Shown: positions 9,766 through 18,691, counted from the stretch's first letter. The stretch is 64,000 nucleotides of DNA from Streptomyces xanthochromogenes (GCF_014650455.1 NZ_BMUZ01000003.1:1-64000); one strand, 5' to 3'. A program made the numbers and translations. The notes: generated from the letters alone by a model not told the origin.

Positions 9766-10224
9766 CTATGCGCCACCTTCGTCGGCGCGCAGGGAATCGA
9801 TCATGCCCTGGAGGATTCCGAACGCCCTCGACTGCTCGGCTCCGGTCATGCCCGACAGCATTCTGACCTCGACCGAGCGGACCGCGACCGTCGCCTTCTC
9901 CAGGCTCCGTCGGCCGCGAGGCGTGAGCCGCGTAGGAAGCGCCTTTCCGACGGGCGCCGCAGCGGGCCTGGTCACGTAGCCGTCGCGTTCCAGGGTCTGG
10001 AGCAGTACGTTCATCGACTGGCGGGTCACGAAGGCGCCACGCGCAAGCTCCGAGTTCGACAGACCCGGCCGTTGCGCCAGCAGTTCCAGGCAGGAGTAGT
10101 GCGTCACGCTCATGCCGAGCGGCCGCAGCACCTCCTCCATGGCCACGCGCAGGGCGCTCGAAGCCTCTTTCAGCAGGTATCCCAGTGATTTGTCCAGGTC
10201 GACGCCGGCACCCTTTTGACTCAT
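9766..10224 (-). CDS. MarR-family transcriptional repressor
   Basis: 152 residues with the MarR winged-helix layout: dimer helix (SLGYLLKEASSALRVAMEE), HTH (LSNSELARGAFVTRQSMNVL, with TLERDGYVTRP as the wing lead) and a C-terminal helix pair. MarR proteins are dimers that leave DNA when they bind a small aromatic or toxic ligand. The gene is divergent from a VOC gene, and two perfect palindromes lie in the 63-base gap, so it very probably represses itself and that gene. ATG start at 10224; the first palindrome begins at the last base of the start codon. Confidence 0.9.
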   Translation of the reverse strand: MSQKGAGVDLDKSLGYLLKEASSALRVAMEEVLRPLGMSVTHYSCLELLAQRPGLSNSELARGAFVTRQSMNVLLQTLERDGYVTRPAAAPVGKALPTRLTPRGRRSLEKATVAVRSVEVRMLSGMTGAEQSRAFGILQGMIDSLRADEGGA

Positions 10225-10268
10225 GTCAGCATTCTGACATACCGTGGGTCGTGTCAGGAATCTGACAC
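10224..10268. promoter_or_regulatory. two MarR-type operator palindromes
   Basis: Box 1 is TGTCAG-CATT-CTGACA (10224-10239), box 2 is GTGTCAG-GAAT-CTGACAC (10251-10268). Both are perfect inverted repeats with a 4-base centre and share the half-site TGTCAG; the centres are 28 bases apart. They fill the space between the divergent MarR and VOC start codons, the usual place for MarR autoregulation. Confidence 0.8.
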
Positions 10269-10287
10269 GAAGATTAGGAGCGTCACC

Positions 10288-10656
10288 ATGCCCGTCACAG
10301 GCCCCGACTTCATCTCGCTCCAGGCGCGCGACCTCGACGCGTCGCGTGTGTTCTACGAGCAGTACCTCGGCCTCGTCCGTTCACAGGCCGGGCCCCCGCA
10401 CGCCGTCGTCTTCGAGACGAAGCCCATCGCGTTCGCACTCCGCGACATCGTGCCCGGCACCGATCTCGGGTCCGTTCCGCAGCCCGGCATTGGAGCCGCG
10501 ATCTGGCTGCACGCCACCGATGTCCAGGCCATCCACGACGCTCTCGCCAGCGACGGCCACACCATCGTCTCCGCACCCGTCGACGGCCCCTTCGGCCGGA
10601 CCTTCACCTTCGCCGACCCCGACGGTTACCACATCACGCTCCACGACCGCGTCTGA
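10288..10656 (+). CDS. VOC-family protein (glyoxalase/dioxygenase fold)
   Basis: A 122-residue single-domain VOC protein: DFISLQARDLDASRVFYEQY at the start and GRTFTFADPDGYHITLHDR at the end give the paired beta-alpha-beta-beta-beta modules, with His/Glu-type metal positions less clear. It probably binds or transforms a small electrophile or antibiotic. Transcribed away from the MarR gene and likely induced when MarR is released. The ATG at 10288 follows AGGAG (10276-10280) with good spacing; an upstream TTG at 10216 would run through the operators and is rejected. Confidence 0.87.
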   Translation: MPVTGPDFISLQARDLDASRVFYEQYLGLVRSQAGPPHAVVFETKPIAFALRDIVPGTDLGSVPQPGIGAAIWLHATDVQAIHDALASDGHTIVSAPVDGPFGRTFTFADPDGYHITLHDRV

Positions 10657-10880
10657 CACACCGGACGCCGCCCATAGCACCGGCCGGCGCTGGCGCCGGG
10701 CCTCCGTGGGGGCGGGACATACATCAGCTCCCCGCGCGGGCACCCCGCAGCCGAGGCCGACGAGTCGCTCCATCAGATTCCTCAGCTTTGCTCGCTCATG
10801 CGATGCAGGTCGAACGGTTCCCGCGGCCGTGAGGTGCTTCTCGGTCTCGCGTCGGCTTCCGGTGGCCTGGTCGGCCCTGT

Positions 10881-12058
10881 CTACCGCAGCGCCTTGCGCA
10901 ATGCGGCTGTTGTGGGAGGGTCGGCGGCGTCGGCCTCGATGCTGATGCGGTTCGTGCCGGTGGCGGTGGCCAGGTTGCGGCAGGCGCCGGCGAAGTGGAC
11001 GGCAGTCTCGGGTCCTGCGTGCGGTTCGAACGAGGCTTGGTGGACGGTGAGTCCGGCAGGGGTGAAGGCGAGGTCGGCGCGGGCGATGAGCCGGCCGTCG
11101 GCCGGCAGGGGGCAGACGTAGTAGCCGTGTTCGCGGCGGGCCGTAGGTTTGTACGCCTGCAAGACCTGAGTGAAGCCGAAGAGCCGCTGGACGCGGAAGC
11201 GGTGCCAGATGAGGTTGTCGAACGGACCGAGGAAGACCGGCTCCCGGGGAGCGGCTACGGGTCCGGCGAGCGTGGACACGTCGGCCCAGGCGCTCCCCCA
11301 TCCCTCGACGGCAACCGGAGCGAGCGCAGTGCGCGGCAGGAGGCGTTCGGCGGTCGTGGGGCGGATGCGGAGGTAGTCGGCATAGTCGTCGACGGTGCCG
11401 AGTCCAAGGGTGGTTGCGGCGTGTTCGAGGAGCCGGATCTGGCAGGTGTCGTCGTCCAGGCCGTCGCCGAGGAGCGGGTGGGGGATGCAGCGTTCGGGGA
11501 GGTCGAAGAGTCGTTGGCTTGAGGTGTAGCGGGTGCAGGCGAGTCGCCGGCCCAGACCATGAACTCAAGTGCGGTCTTCGTAGGCCCCCAGCCCCGGCCG
11601 GTGGTCGTGAGCTGTTCGGTGCACAGGCTGCGCAGCGGCAGGGGTCCGTCGGCGCGGACGCGGGCGATGAGCGCTGCCCGGGGTCGGGGTCGGGGTATTG
11701 GGGACGGGTGCGGGTGTGGCTGCGTCTGAACGCCCACAGCGGCCAGTCGTCAAGGGGCACCAGGCTGAGGGCGTGGGCGGGATACACGAACGCCGCGGGC
11801 GGGCTGATCGAGTTGAGGGCGGCGTCAACGGCGCGCGTGGTGGCGTGGGGGATGCGGGTGGCGAGGGTGAGCTGGTGGGCGCGGGCCAGGACGCTGATGC
11901 TGTCGAGCTGCACCGCATGCAGATGCCCCAGTACCGACGGGACGTCGGCACGGTCGCCGGGCGGGAAGGCCGCGGCAACCCGCGATGCTCCGGGCCTGTG
12001 CCAGGGAGAGTTCGGCCTCGGGACGTGGTGAAGCGCTCACGCCTGCTGTTCCTGTCAC
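10881..12058 (-). pseudogene. YcaQ-like winged-helix DNA-binding protein, broken by three frameshifts
   Basis: Three or four overlapping minus frames together give one protein of about 390 residues. Order: LSLAQARSIA near 12020, then a shift near 11975; AVQLDSISVLARAHQLTLAT; a shift near 11700; LIARVRADGPLPLRSLC and KTALEFMVWAGD; a shift near 11545; RYTSSQRLFDLPERCIPHPL, then FLGPFDNLIWHRFRVQRLFG and a normal end. QLDSISVLARAHQLTL and EPVFLGPFDNLIWHR are hallmarks of the winged-helix DUF1006/YcaQ family, whose studied members are DNA glycosylases that unhook interstrand crosslinks. As read, no functional product can be made. Confidence 0.8.
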
Positions 12059-12470
12059 GGGTGGTGGTCCGTCGCACCCGACACTGCCGTGGCCTGGGCC
12101 GGCCGGGCGTCAACGGGCACAGTGGGCTGGGCTGTTGCGGCCGGTGCCGGCTGCCCCTCCCCCACGTCGGACCGGGCGGGCCGGGCGCGGTGCCGGCTCA
12201 TCCCTCGGGATCCAACATGCACCGGATCGTAGAGGGCCATCCGGCCCCAGCAAGTAGGAATCGGTGTACGGCCGCGCGCAGCCAAGCGGACACCTGGCAG
12301 GCTTCATCGGTGAGCGGACACGGGTCGGCGAAGGACCAGGGGGTAACCCCACCACGGTCGGTGGTATCAACAGCACCGTCAACAGACGTGCCAGCCGGAT
12401 TCTGTGGGCAGCCAGGTTCCCGAATGATCGGACAGCTACCACAGCGCCTCAAGCCGTCGAAGGATCACTC

Positions 12471-13406
12471 GTGTCCCGCACCCCCCGTATGAGCCGTTCC
12501 ACGTCCCGTGTTCTGTCCTCCCTCGCCTTGCTGGCTCTGGGGGCCGGTGGCATCACTGCCTGCAGCGACAACGATTCCGCCTCCAGCCCCACGGCCTCGT
12601 CGTCCGCCACCTCGGCCGCCGCCCCGGGATCCGCCAAGGCGGCCGAAACGAAGCTGCACATGGTCGACAACGGGGGTCACCGTGTGGCCTTCTACGTCAC
12701 GAAGGGCAACGGCTCCACCATCGTCATGGACTCGGGCGGCGGAGAGTACTCCACGCAGTGGAAGGAGATCGTCCCCAAGCTTCACGCGGCCACCGGTGCC
12801 ACCGTCATCACGTATGACCGCGCCGGTCTCGGCAAGAGCGACGTGGTGCCCGGCGCGTGGAAGGTTCAGAGCGCCGTCAGCGACCTCAAGGCGGGACTCA
12901 AGCAACTGGGCATCGCCAAGGACGTGACCTTGGTAGCTCACTCCCAGGCCGGGGAGATCGCGAACTACCTCGCCCAGGACAACCCGGAGATGCTCTCCGG
13001 CGCAGTCCTGGTCGACGCCAATCTCCCGCAGTTCTTCACGGACGAGGAGATTCCCCGTCTCGTGGCCGGGACTCAGCCGGACGTCGATGCGGCGAAGAAG
13101 GACCCCGAGAAGCCGGAGAACCGCCAGCTGATCTCCACAGCAGAGGGCTTCGCCCCAGCACATAAGGCATTCCACAAGGTGACGTGGCCGACTTCGGTGC
13201 CGGCAACGGTCATGGTTTCGGAGAAGACTCCGTTCGCCGGGTCTCCTGAAGACGCCCAGCGCTGGCGCGATGCAGCCGCCTCGTTCGCCCGGCAGGCGCC
13301 GAACCGGACGCTCGTCACTGCCAAGGGCACTTCCCATGAGCTACCGACGGACCGTCCCGACCTCGTACTCAAGGAGATCGAAGCGATGTTCGCCGCTCAG
13401 CACTGA
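12471..13406 (+). CDS. alpha/beta-hydrolase lipoprotein
   Basis: 311 residues. A lipoprotein signal peptide ends in GGITAC, so Cys31 is the predicted lipid anchor; a Ser/Thr/Ala-rich linker follows (32-60). The hydrolase core has YDRAGLGKSD (115-124) and the nucleophile elbow VAHSQAGE with Ser158; a late GTSHELPTDRPDLV supplies the likely catalytic His. Substrate unknown; the protein should sit on the outer face of the membrane. The GTG at 12471 follows GAAGGA at a 6-base gap; the longer frame from 12264 lacks a signal peptide. Confidence 0.88.
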   Translation: MSRTPRMSRSTSRVLSSLALLALGAGGITACSDNDSASSPTASSSATSAAAPGSAKAAETKLHMVDNGGHRVAFYVTKGNGSTIVMDSGGGEYSTQWKEIVPKLHAATGATVITYDRAGLGKSDVVPGAWKVQSAVSDLKAGLKQLGIAKDVTLVAHSQAGEIANYLAQDNPEMLSGAVLVDANLPQFFTDEEIPRLVAGTQPDVDAAKKDPEKPENRQLISTAEGFAPAHKAFHKVTWPTSVPATVMVSEKTPFAGSPEDAQRWRDAAASFARQAPNRTLVTAKGTSHELPTDRPDLVLKEIEAMFAAQH

Positions 13407-13689
13407 TCTCTGGGACGCGATGTCCCCACCGGTCCGCAGTGGTTTCCTCTGCGAACAGGGGGCAAAGCGCCTCATCAAGCTGCTGGTCATAGTTTGGTGC
13501 TGCGGGGATTCAAGATGCGCAAACTGTGGTCGCACCCGCATAGCTCCGGTCAAGCCCGTCGATCGGCGAGCGGCGGCCACCTCTCGCCAGTCCTGATGGA
13601 CCTGAACTGAATCGCTGGCAGATGATCTACACGATAGACAGCCGCTCAAGATCAGCACGAGTGCCCCGGAAGGCTGTCACGCCAACCCT

Positions 13690-13929
13690 TTGACCAGCGG
13701 CTTCAAGTTGGCTGAAGCTCATTGCGGGAGCCTCACCGACGTTCCGGTCACCGCCGACCCAGCCGAGGCACAGGCCGCCGCAGCGGCCATGGTGGTGGGA
13801 CTCGCGCACGACTTCCACAAGGCGCGCGTCGACGTGATCTGGGATCCGCCCCAGGACCCCGGGTCTTGGACCGCCCAGATCACCATGGCCACGTCCCCGG
13901 CGAACACCATTGGCCAAACGACAAGCTGA
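13690..13929 (+). CDS. possible small hypothetical protein
   Basis: A 79-codon frame with strongly G/C-ending codons (for example AAMVVGLAHDFHKARVDVIW), so probably coding, but the only usable start is a TTG at 13690 and no ribosome binding site is clear. In-frame sequence without stop reaches up to about 13610 but without a start. It may be the tail of a broken gene. No family recognised. Confidence 0.3.
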   Translation: MTSGFKLAEAHCGSLTDVPVTADPAEAQAAAAAMVVGLAHDFHKARVDVIWDPPQDPGSWTAQITMATSPANTIGQTTS

Positions 13930-14001
13930 AGCGAGGAGCATGGGCTACGGAAAGAAGCGGGTCAATCAAGGTGACCCGGGTCTGCAGCAAAGCGGGAGAG
14001 G

Positions 14002-14560
14002 TTAGGCGGGGGCGCCTGCCACCGTGAGGAGTTCACGGACGCCGATCGTGCGCCTATGGCGCTGCCCGAGCTCAGTGTCGACCTGCCGGATCGCGGGGCG
14101 TTCACGGATCGCCACGGTCGACACGCGCAAAGCGGCAAGCAGTTCGGCCGCGGTCTGTTCAGGCCAATTGCGCATGAGGAAGCCAGGAGTGAGGTCGGTG
14201 TGCATGCGGGCCTTGCGTCCCGGGCGTGTGGAACTGCCGCTCGTGGAGGCGCGCCCGGCCCCCAGGCCGGCCCCGGCGTCACCGATGTGCCCAGTGCACG
14301 CCGACCGCGTAGAGGTCGACCTGTGCGGGGGTGATCGGGGGCCGTAGCTGGGGCGGCGGGGAAGCGGGTGTAGCTGCGGTCGGCGTAGGCGATCAGCGCC
14401 GGGGAGAGCCGGCCTGAGGCGGGCGGTGGGAGGCCGAGGCGCCCAGCCCGACCGGTGAAGTCCTGGGTGAGTCCGCTCCACCAGGCGTGCCGCGCAACCC
14501 TCTCGGTGAACGGCTGGCCCGCCAGTGCAACGGGCCTCCGTAGGCTGGCCGGGTGCAGTA
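14002..14560 (-). pseudogene. degraded gene of unknown function
   Basis: Two minus frames carry coding-like sequence that joins into one protein: FTERVARHAWWSGLTQDFTG and SPALIAYADRSYTRFPAAP in one frame (about 14520-14350), then MHTDLTPGFLMRNWPEQTAA and AIRERPAIRQVDTELGQRHR in another (about 14210-14030). At least one frameshift, near 14330, separates them. I do not recognise the family. It lies head-to-head with a broken HTH-TOBE gene. Confidence 0.4.
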
Positions 14561-14950
14561 GTACGCAAATCGGCGAGGCGGCCCGATTCTCCGCGTCAGC
14601 CCTGATACGGCATGCCGCTGGGCGGACGCGGCTCGTTTGCCCACCGTTCGCGAGGACGGCAGATGCAAGGTCACCGGCGCAGACCTCGCAGCGTTCTGCG
14701 CCCAATACGCGCAGAAGAATGCCGAGGGGGCTGAGGGGCTACCACCTCCGTCCCTAACGCGATGGCCGGAATCGTCACCGCGGTCGCCATCGATGGTGTC
14801 GCCGCACAGGTGGACCTCCAGGTCGGTCTCCCACCGGATTGTTTCCCTCCTGATCCGTGAGGCCGGACAAGAGCTCGGACTCGAAGTCGGTGTCCGGGCC
14901 GCCGCCCGGGTCGATTTCACCAGTGTCCACATCGGCGTCGACTGGCATGC
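14545..14950 (+). pseudogene. HTH-TOBE (molybdate-type) regulator, broken by frameshifts
   Basis: Read across three frames: TQIGEAARF (about 14551), then LRVSPDTACRWADAARLPTV (MerR/excisionase-type HTH), REDGRCKVTGADLAAFCAQY, then AGIVTAVAIDGVAAQVDLQV and, in a third frame, HRIVSLLIREAGQELGLEVG plus ARVDFTSVHIGVD. The last two blocks are the two halves of a TOBE/Mop domain, which binds molybdate or tungstate. Intact relatives are about 130 residues and join an HTH to one TOBE domain. Frameshifts lie near 14577 and 14827. No molybdate transporter genes are nearby. Confidence 0.65.
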
Positions 14951-15101
14951 GTGTACGCCCGCGCGTGCAGAGCAGTCCCCCGCCTGGACGAGTTGTGGTG
15001 CCGTGCCTGTTGCGTACAAGGCATGTGGCAGCGTCGGCGCCGCATCGCACAGAATTTCCTGGATGCGTCTCGCATCACACCCGCCGCTCCCACCTGGTCC
15101 C

Positions 15102-16094
15102 TTATGTCCGGGTGGTCGTGGGGTGCTGCGGGCCCTCGTCCGGAACTGTGCGCGCTGCGCGGGGTTGCGTGCTCGTCGGTCGGGGCGGGCGGGCCGCGGT
15201 GGACTGGCCGTTCGCGGTCGCCTTGTGGAGTTCGGCGGCGAACTGTGCGCCGGTGAGCAGCGCGAGGTTGGACAGCCAGAGCCAGATCAGGAAGACGACG
15301 ATCCCGGCGAGGGAGCCGTAGAGGCGGCTGTAGGTGCCCAGGACGGACGTGTACAGGGCGAATCCGGCGGAGACGGTCAGCCACAGGGCTGCCGCCAGCA
15401 TTCCGCCGGGCAGGCTGTTGCGGCGTCGGTGGGCGGACGGCGGCCCGGTGTGGAAGACCACGACCACGAGCAGGGCGACCAGGGTCAGCAGGAGTGGCCA
15501 GCGGACCAGGCTCCATACGAGCGGCACTTCGCTGTCGACGTGCAGCAGGTGGCCGACGTCCTGGGCGACGGGTCCGCTGAGGATGAGGACGAGTGCGCAG
15601 ATCCCGAGGAGGGCGAGCAGGATCAGCGCGGTGGCGACGATGCGGTGGGCCTTTCGCCAGGGCGAGCGCCTGTCGGGGATGCGGTGCATGGCGTGCAGGG
15701 CGCGGCGGAAGACCGCGAGGTAGCTGCAGGAGGACCAGACCGCGCTGGTGAGGCCTGCGGCGACCAGTGTCCAGGCGGCGGACTGTTCTTGCGCCGTGTG
15801 GGCCAGCAGGCCGTGGAGTTCGGGGCCGGACTGGCCCGGAGCGTAGTGGGTGATCCCGGCGATGAACTGCTCGGCGGCCGGTGGGCTGATGAGCCCGAAC
15901 GCCAGGGCCGTCACGAGCAGGGCCGGCAGGACGGCCAGGATGGCGTAGTAGGTCAGGGCTGCCGCGTAGTCGGTGACGTCGTCGTTCCACATGGTCACCG
16001 GGGTGCGCCGCAGGGCAGGCCACCAACTGGCGTACGGGGAGGCGGTGTTGGGGCATGCGTCCTGACCGGACGGGGGGCGGGGCTCATCGGACAT
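15102..16094 (-). CDS. YihY/BrkB-family inner-membrane protein
   Basis: 330 residues. The YihY core shows six hydrophobic helices: AAALTYYAILAVLPALLVTA (family-typical AaalaYYallSl-P start), WTLVAAGLTSAVWSSCSYLA, ATALILLALLGICALVLIL, SLVRWPLLLTLVALLVVVVF, GGMLAAALWLTVSAGFALY and GIVVFLIWLWLSNLALLTG, the last followed by QFAAELHK. Function of the family is not settled (formerly called RNase BN). The C-terminal tail is Pro/Arg/Thr-rich and cytoplasmic. Last gene of the envelope-stress operon; its start overlaps the end of the AmaP gene by 11 bases. Confidence 0.9.
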   Translation of the reverse strand: MSDEPRPPSGQDACPNTASPYASWWPALRRTPVTMWNDDVTDYAAALTYYAILAVLPALLVTALAFGLISPPAAEQFIAGITHYAPGQSGPELHGLLAHTAQEQSAAWTLVAAGLTSAVWSSCSYLAVFRRALHAMHRIPDRRSPWRKAHRIVATALILLALLGICALVLILSGPVAQDVGHLLHVDSEVPLVWSLVRWPLLLTLVALLVVVVFHTGPPSAHRRRNSLPGGMLAAALWLTVSAGFALYTSVLGTYSRLYGSLAGIVVFLIWLWLSNLALLTGAQFAAELHKATANGQSTAARPPRPTSTQPRAARTVPDEGPQHPTTTRT

Positions 16095-16665
16095 GCGGGA
16101 CCCGGTGGGTGACGTGGTTCATGCGCAGGAAGGTGTCGATCTCGTAGGGGGCGGCTGCGGGCCCGGCTTCGCGGGACACGGCTGCGAGCTGCTCGATGAC
16201 GGTGCCGGGTGCGGTGCCGGCGTCCAGCCATACCCGAAGGTGCAGTTGGAGACGCCGGCGGCGGACGTACAGGCGGGCACGGCATCGACTGATGCCGTCG
16301 ATGGTCACGGCGCGCTCGGCCAGTGCCTCCTGGAAGGCGCGGGTGCGCAACGTGCCGTGGGGTGAGGCGAGTTGCAGGCGGGCGCGGTGACGCGGGTGGA
16401 TCTGCCCGAAGAGCCACCAGGCCAGCAGTACGGTGGCGAGCACTCCGGCGGTGATGACGGCAGGTGTCCACCAGTCCCGGGCGCGAAGATCCGCCAGGGT
16501 CCCCCGGTCGAGCAGTACGGCGTCGGGGGCGGGGGCCGGCCAGCCGCCGGGGAGCCTGTCGGCGATCGAGGCTCGGGCGGTGGCCAGCCAGATCCCGCCG
16601 CCCAGCAGGGCGAGTCCGGCCGCGGCCAGGACGCTCCGGTTGGCGGCTGCACGGGCCGAGGTCAT
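16084..16665 (-). CDS. amaP: AmaP-type membrane anchor of Asp23
   Basis: 193 residues. Two transmembrane helices (about 10-27 and 69-88) flank an extracellular loop; the C-terminal cytoplasmic part (LRTRAFQEALAERAVTIDGI, RRRLQLHLRVWLDAG) has the mixed fold of the alkaline-shock-response anchor AmaP. In Staphylococcus AmaP holds Asp23 at the membrane. Here it shares an operon with Asp23-like genes, which supports the same role. Its ATG overlaps the stop of the upstream gene (ATGA). Confidence 0.8.
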   Translation of the reverse strand: MTSARAAANRSVLAAAGLALLGGGIWLATARASIADRLPGGWPAPAPDAVLLDRGTLADLRARDWWTPAVITAGVLATVLLAWWLFGQIHPRHRARLQLASPHGTLRTRAFQEALAERAVTIDGISRCRARLYVRRRRLQLHLRVWLDAGTAPGTVIEQLAAVSREAGPAAAPYEIDTFLRMNHVTHRVPHVR

Positions 16666-17606
16666 GCCGTACGTCCTTTCTCGTCGACCGCGACTGGGTC
16701 GCTGCTGTCGGGGTGGGGTGCCTGCCAGGCCGGTGTGGGCCGGACGGTCACTGAGCAGCGGAGGCTACGGCGAAGGCGGCAGCGGTCGAGGGCCCGCTCG
16801 GCGGCGGACACCGACCGGCGCTGGGCGCTCTCCTGGTCGCCGAAGGCCAGGCGAGCTTTCACCGTGATGCGCCGTCGCCGTACGCGGACACGCACCTCTT
16901 CGACTCCGTCCACGCAGCCCACGGCATCCCGGACGAGCGTGGCGACGGTGAACCGGTCGATGACGACGCTCTGACATGCGCTGTCGGTGGCGAGGGCCAG
17001 CAGCCGGCGGCGCCCGGGGGTGAACGCCAGTACCAGCGACACCACCCCGAGGGCCGCCGCGGCCAGCGCGGCGACGGTCACGCCCACGTTGTCCACGCGG
17101 AGCCCGGCCAGCCGGTCCACCGCGCTCGCGCGCCAGGCACCGGCACCTTGGCCGGTGGTGTGGACCCGGATGACGTCGATGGTCACGGCCGCGCAGGCCG
17201 CCCCGGCCAGCAGGATCAGGCCGGCCGCCGGGACCCGGCGTGCCGACCACCAGCGCCGCCGTGAAGATCCCGTCTTCGAGGCCTCTTGGGCCGCTGGTTC
17301 CGGGGCCGCGTTCCGGGCTTCGAGCCGGGTGACGGTCAGCCGGGGCGGCGCCACGTCAAGTCCCGTCAGGTGGCGGGTGCGGGCAGCCACGTGCTCCTGC
17401 ATGCGCCGTGCCGTGTCCGACAGTGCGGCGGGATAGGGCAGCGCGACCCGGAGCGCCACGGTCGCCCGGCGCCCGTCGACCGCGGCGGAGCCCCTCGGCC
17501 TGTCGGCCGTCGGAGCGGCGAGCGCCTCCTGAGCCGCCCGTTCGGCGATCTTCCGTACGGCTTTGTCCGCGATGGTGGTCGACCCACGTGCGGCGGCCGC
17601 CGTCAT
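16662..17606 (-). CDS. DUF6286-like membrane protein with Asp23-like N-terminal part
   Basis: 314 residues. The N-terminal 120 residues resemble an Asp23/Gls24-type module (TTIADKAVRKIAERAAQEAL, then ATVALRVALPYPAALSDTAR and VAARTRHLTGL). Two transmembrane helices follow (AAGLILLAGAACAAVTIDV; VGVTVAALAAAALGVVSLVL), and the C-terminal part (RDAVGCVDGVEEVRVRVRRR) is a cytoplasmic domain seen in actinobacterial Asp23 clusters. Start taken at ATG 17606, overlapping the stop of the small upstream gene; a longer frame to 17798 is that gene read out of frame. Confidence 0.82.
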   Translation of the reverse strand: MTAAAARGSTTIADKAVRKIAERAAQEALAAPTADRPRGSAAVDGRRATVALRVALPYPAALSDTARRMQEHVAARTRHLTGLDVAPPRLTVTRLEARNAAPEPAAQEASKTGSSRRRWWSARRVPAAGLILLAGAACAAVTIDVIRVHTTGQGAGAWRASAVDRLAGLRVDNVGVTVAALAAAALGVVSLVLAFTPGRRRLLALATDSACQSVVIDRFTVATLVRDAVGCVDGVEEVRVRVRRRRITVKARLAFGDQESAQRRSVSAAERALDRCRLRRSLRCSVTVRPTPAWQAPHPDSSDPVAVDEKGRTA

Positions 17607-17788
17607 CGACGGTTCCGTTCGAACATCTCCCGCAGCTCTATCGCACGGCCACCGCCGTCGAGCCAGGCTCCGACCGCGTATCCGGCCGCGCCCAGGACGG
17701 CGACCAGTACGAAGGCGACGAAGCCGCCGAAGTACGCGGCGAACGCCAGGGCGATCCCCGCCACCATTCCGATGAAGGATCTGCTCAT
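17603..17788 (-). CDS. small membrane protein of the Asp23 cluster (DUF2273-like)
   Basis: 61 residues: MSRSFIGMVAGIALAFAAYF, a second hydrophobic stretch (VAFVLVAVLGAAGYAVGAWL) and a short charged tail (ELREMFERNRR). Size, two-helix layout and position match the DUF2273-type proteins always found with Asp23. The ATG at 17788 follows AGGTGGGGAG; an upstream ATG at 17818 would bury that site. Confidence 0.8.
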   Translation of the reverse strand: MSRSFIGMVAGIALAFAAYFGGFVAFVLVAVLGAAGYAVGAWLDGGGRAIELREMFERNRR

Positions 17789-17860
17789 CTCTCCCCACCT
17801 CTTGCCCAAGGCCCGCACCGGGCCCGGCCGTTGTCCCTGAAATCCAGCGACAGAAACGGG

Positions 17861-18367
17861 TTACTCGACCCGGGATTCGCCGGATACGTCGTGGTTGTCG
17901 TCCTCGGGCAGGTGCACGTCGTTGATGGCGATGTTGACCTCCACCACCTCCAGGCCCGTGATCCGCTCGACGGCCGCGACGACGTTCTCGCGCACGTCGG
18001 CCGCGACGTCCGTGATCGAGACCCCGTACTCGACCACGAGGTCGAGATCGATGGCGGTCTGCCGCTCACCGACTTCCACCTTCACGCCCCGGCCGACGTT
18101 CGGGCGGCCACCGGGGACCCGGTCGCGGACTGCACCGAGCGTGCGGGACAGGCCGCCGCCCATGTCGTGGACACCGGGGATCTCCCGCGCCGCGATGCCC
18201 GCCACCTTCACGACCACGACATCGGCGATGGACGTCCTGCCCCGCGAGGCGGCCGGCTCGTCCACACCGGACTTGCCCAGAGAGACATCGGTCGTGCCGG
18301 CGCCCGTCGCGCCCGGCTTCGGGGAGGAGGAGCTCTTCGACGAGGGGATCAGCTGCTGGGTGGTCAT
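17861..18367 (-). CDS. Asp23/Gls24 family envelope stress protein
   Basis: 168 residues. A low-complexity N-terminus (PSSKSSSSPKPGATGAG) precedes the Asp23 domain, from about residue 43: GRTSIADVVVVKVAGIAARE, EIPGVHDMGGG, then VKVEVGERQTAIDLDLVVEY and ENVVAAVERITGLEVVEVNI. Asp23 proteins are cytoplasmic, form filaments under the membrane and report on wall or membrane stress. First gene of the leftward operon, divergent from the sigma-factor operon. Confidence 0.92.
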   Translation of the reverse strand: MTTQQLIPSSKSSSSPKPGATGAGTTDVSLGKSGVDEPAASRGRTSIADVVVVKVAGIAAREIPGVHDMGGGLSRTLGAVRDRVPGGRPNVGRGVKVEVGERQTAIDLDLVVEYGVSITDVAADVRENVVAAVERITGLEVVEVNIAINDVHLPEDDNHDVSGESRVE

Positions 18368-18691
18368 GGCGTTCGTCCCTTCCTTGGGCGCCGCGAGGGC
18401 AGCGCCGAGATGCTTTCACTGGTTCGGACACCGCTGAACGCCTTCTGTGACGGACCATTTCGAGAAATCTCGGCCCGTTCGGCAAAGCCGTGCTCCCCGT
18501 GCCCGGCTCGTCGGTGCGTCGGCGGGGCATCTGCGGGCACGTGAGGGAACGTGCTGTCACCCAGGGGGTGACCGCCTCGGGGGTGACCGCCCCGGGCGGC
18601 ACGTGTGGCACGCGGTTCCGGACCTGTGCGTAACAGAGGGACCAGTCGAAGTGTCCAACCGACAGAGCGATCGTCAAGAGGGGAGTTGCCC
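18368..18691. promoter_or_regulatory. divergent control region with 13-bp direct repeats
   Basis: This 324-base gap separates the Asp23 operon from the sigma-factor operon, so it must hold both promoters. GGGGGTGACCGCC occurs twice, at 18564-18576 and 18579-18591, a 15-base period. A GGAAC box (18546-18550), the usual -35 of ECF promoters, lies just upstream of the repeats. Autoregulation by the ECF sigma factor is an inference. Confidence 0.5.

Noticed and set aside
14637..16112. Plus-strand frame of 491 codons
   Set aside because: Its start belongs to the broken HTH-TOBE gene; the rest is antisense of the YihY gene.
16662..17798. Longer start (17798) for the DUF6286-like protein
   Set aside because: The extra 64 residues are the small membrane gene read out of frame; the ATG at 17606 overlaps that gene's stop as expected for coupling.
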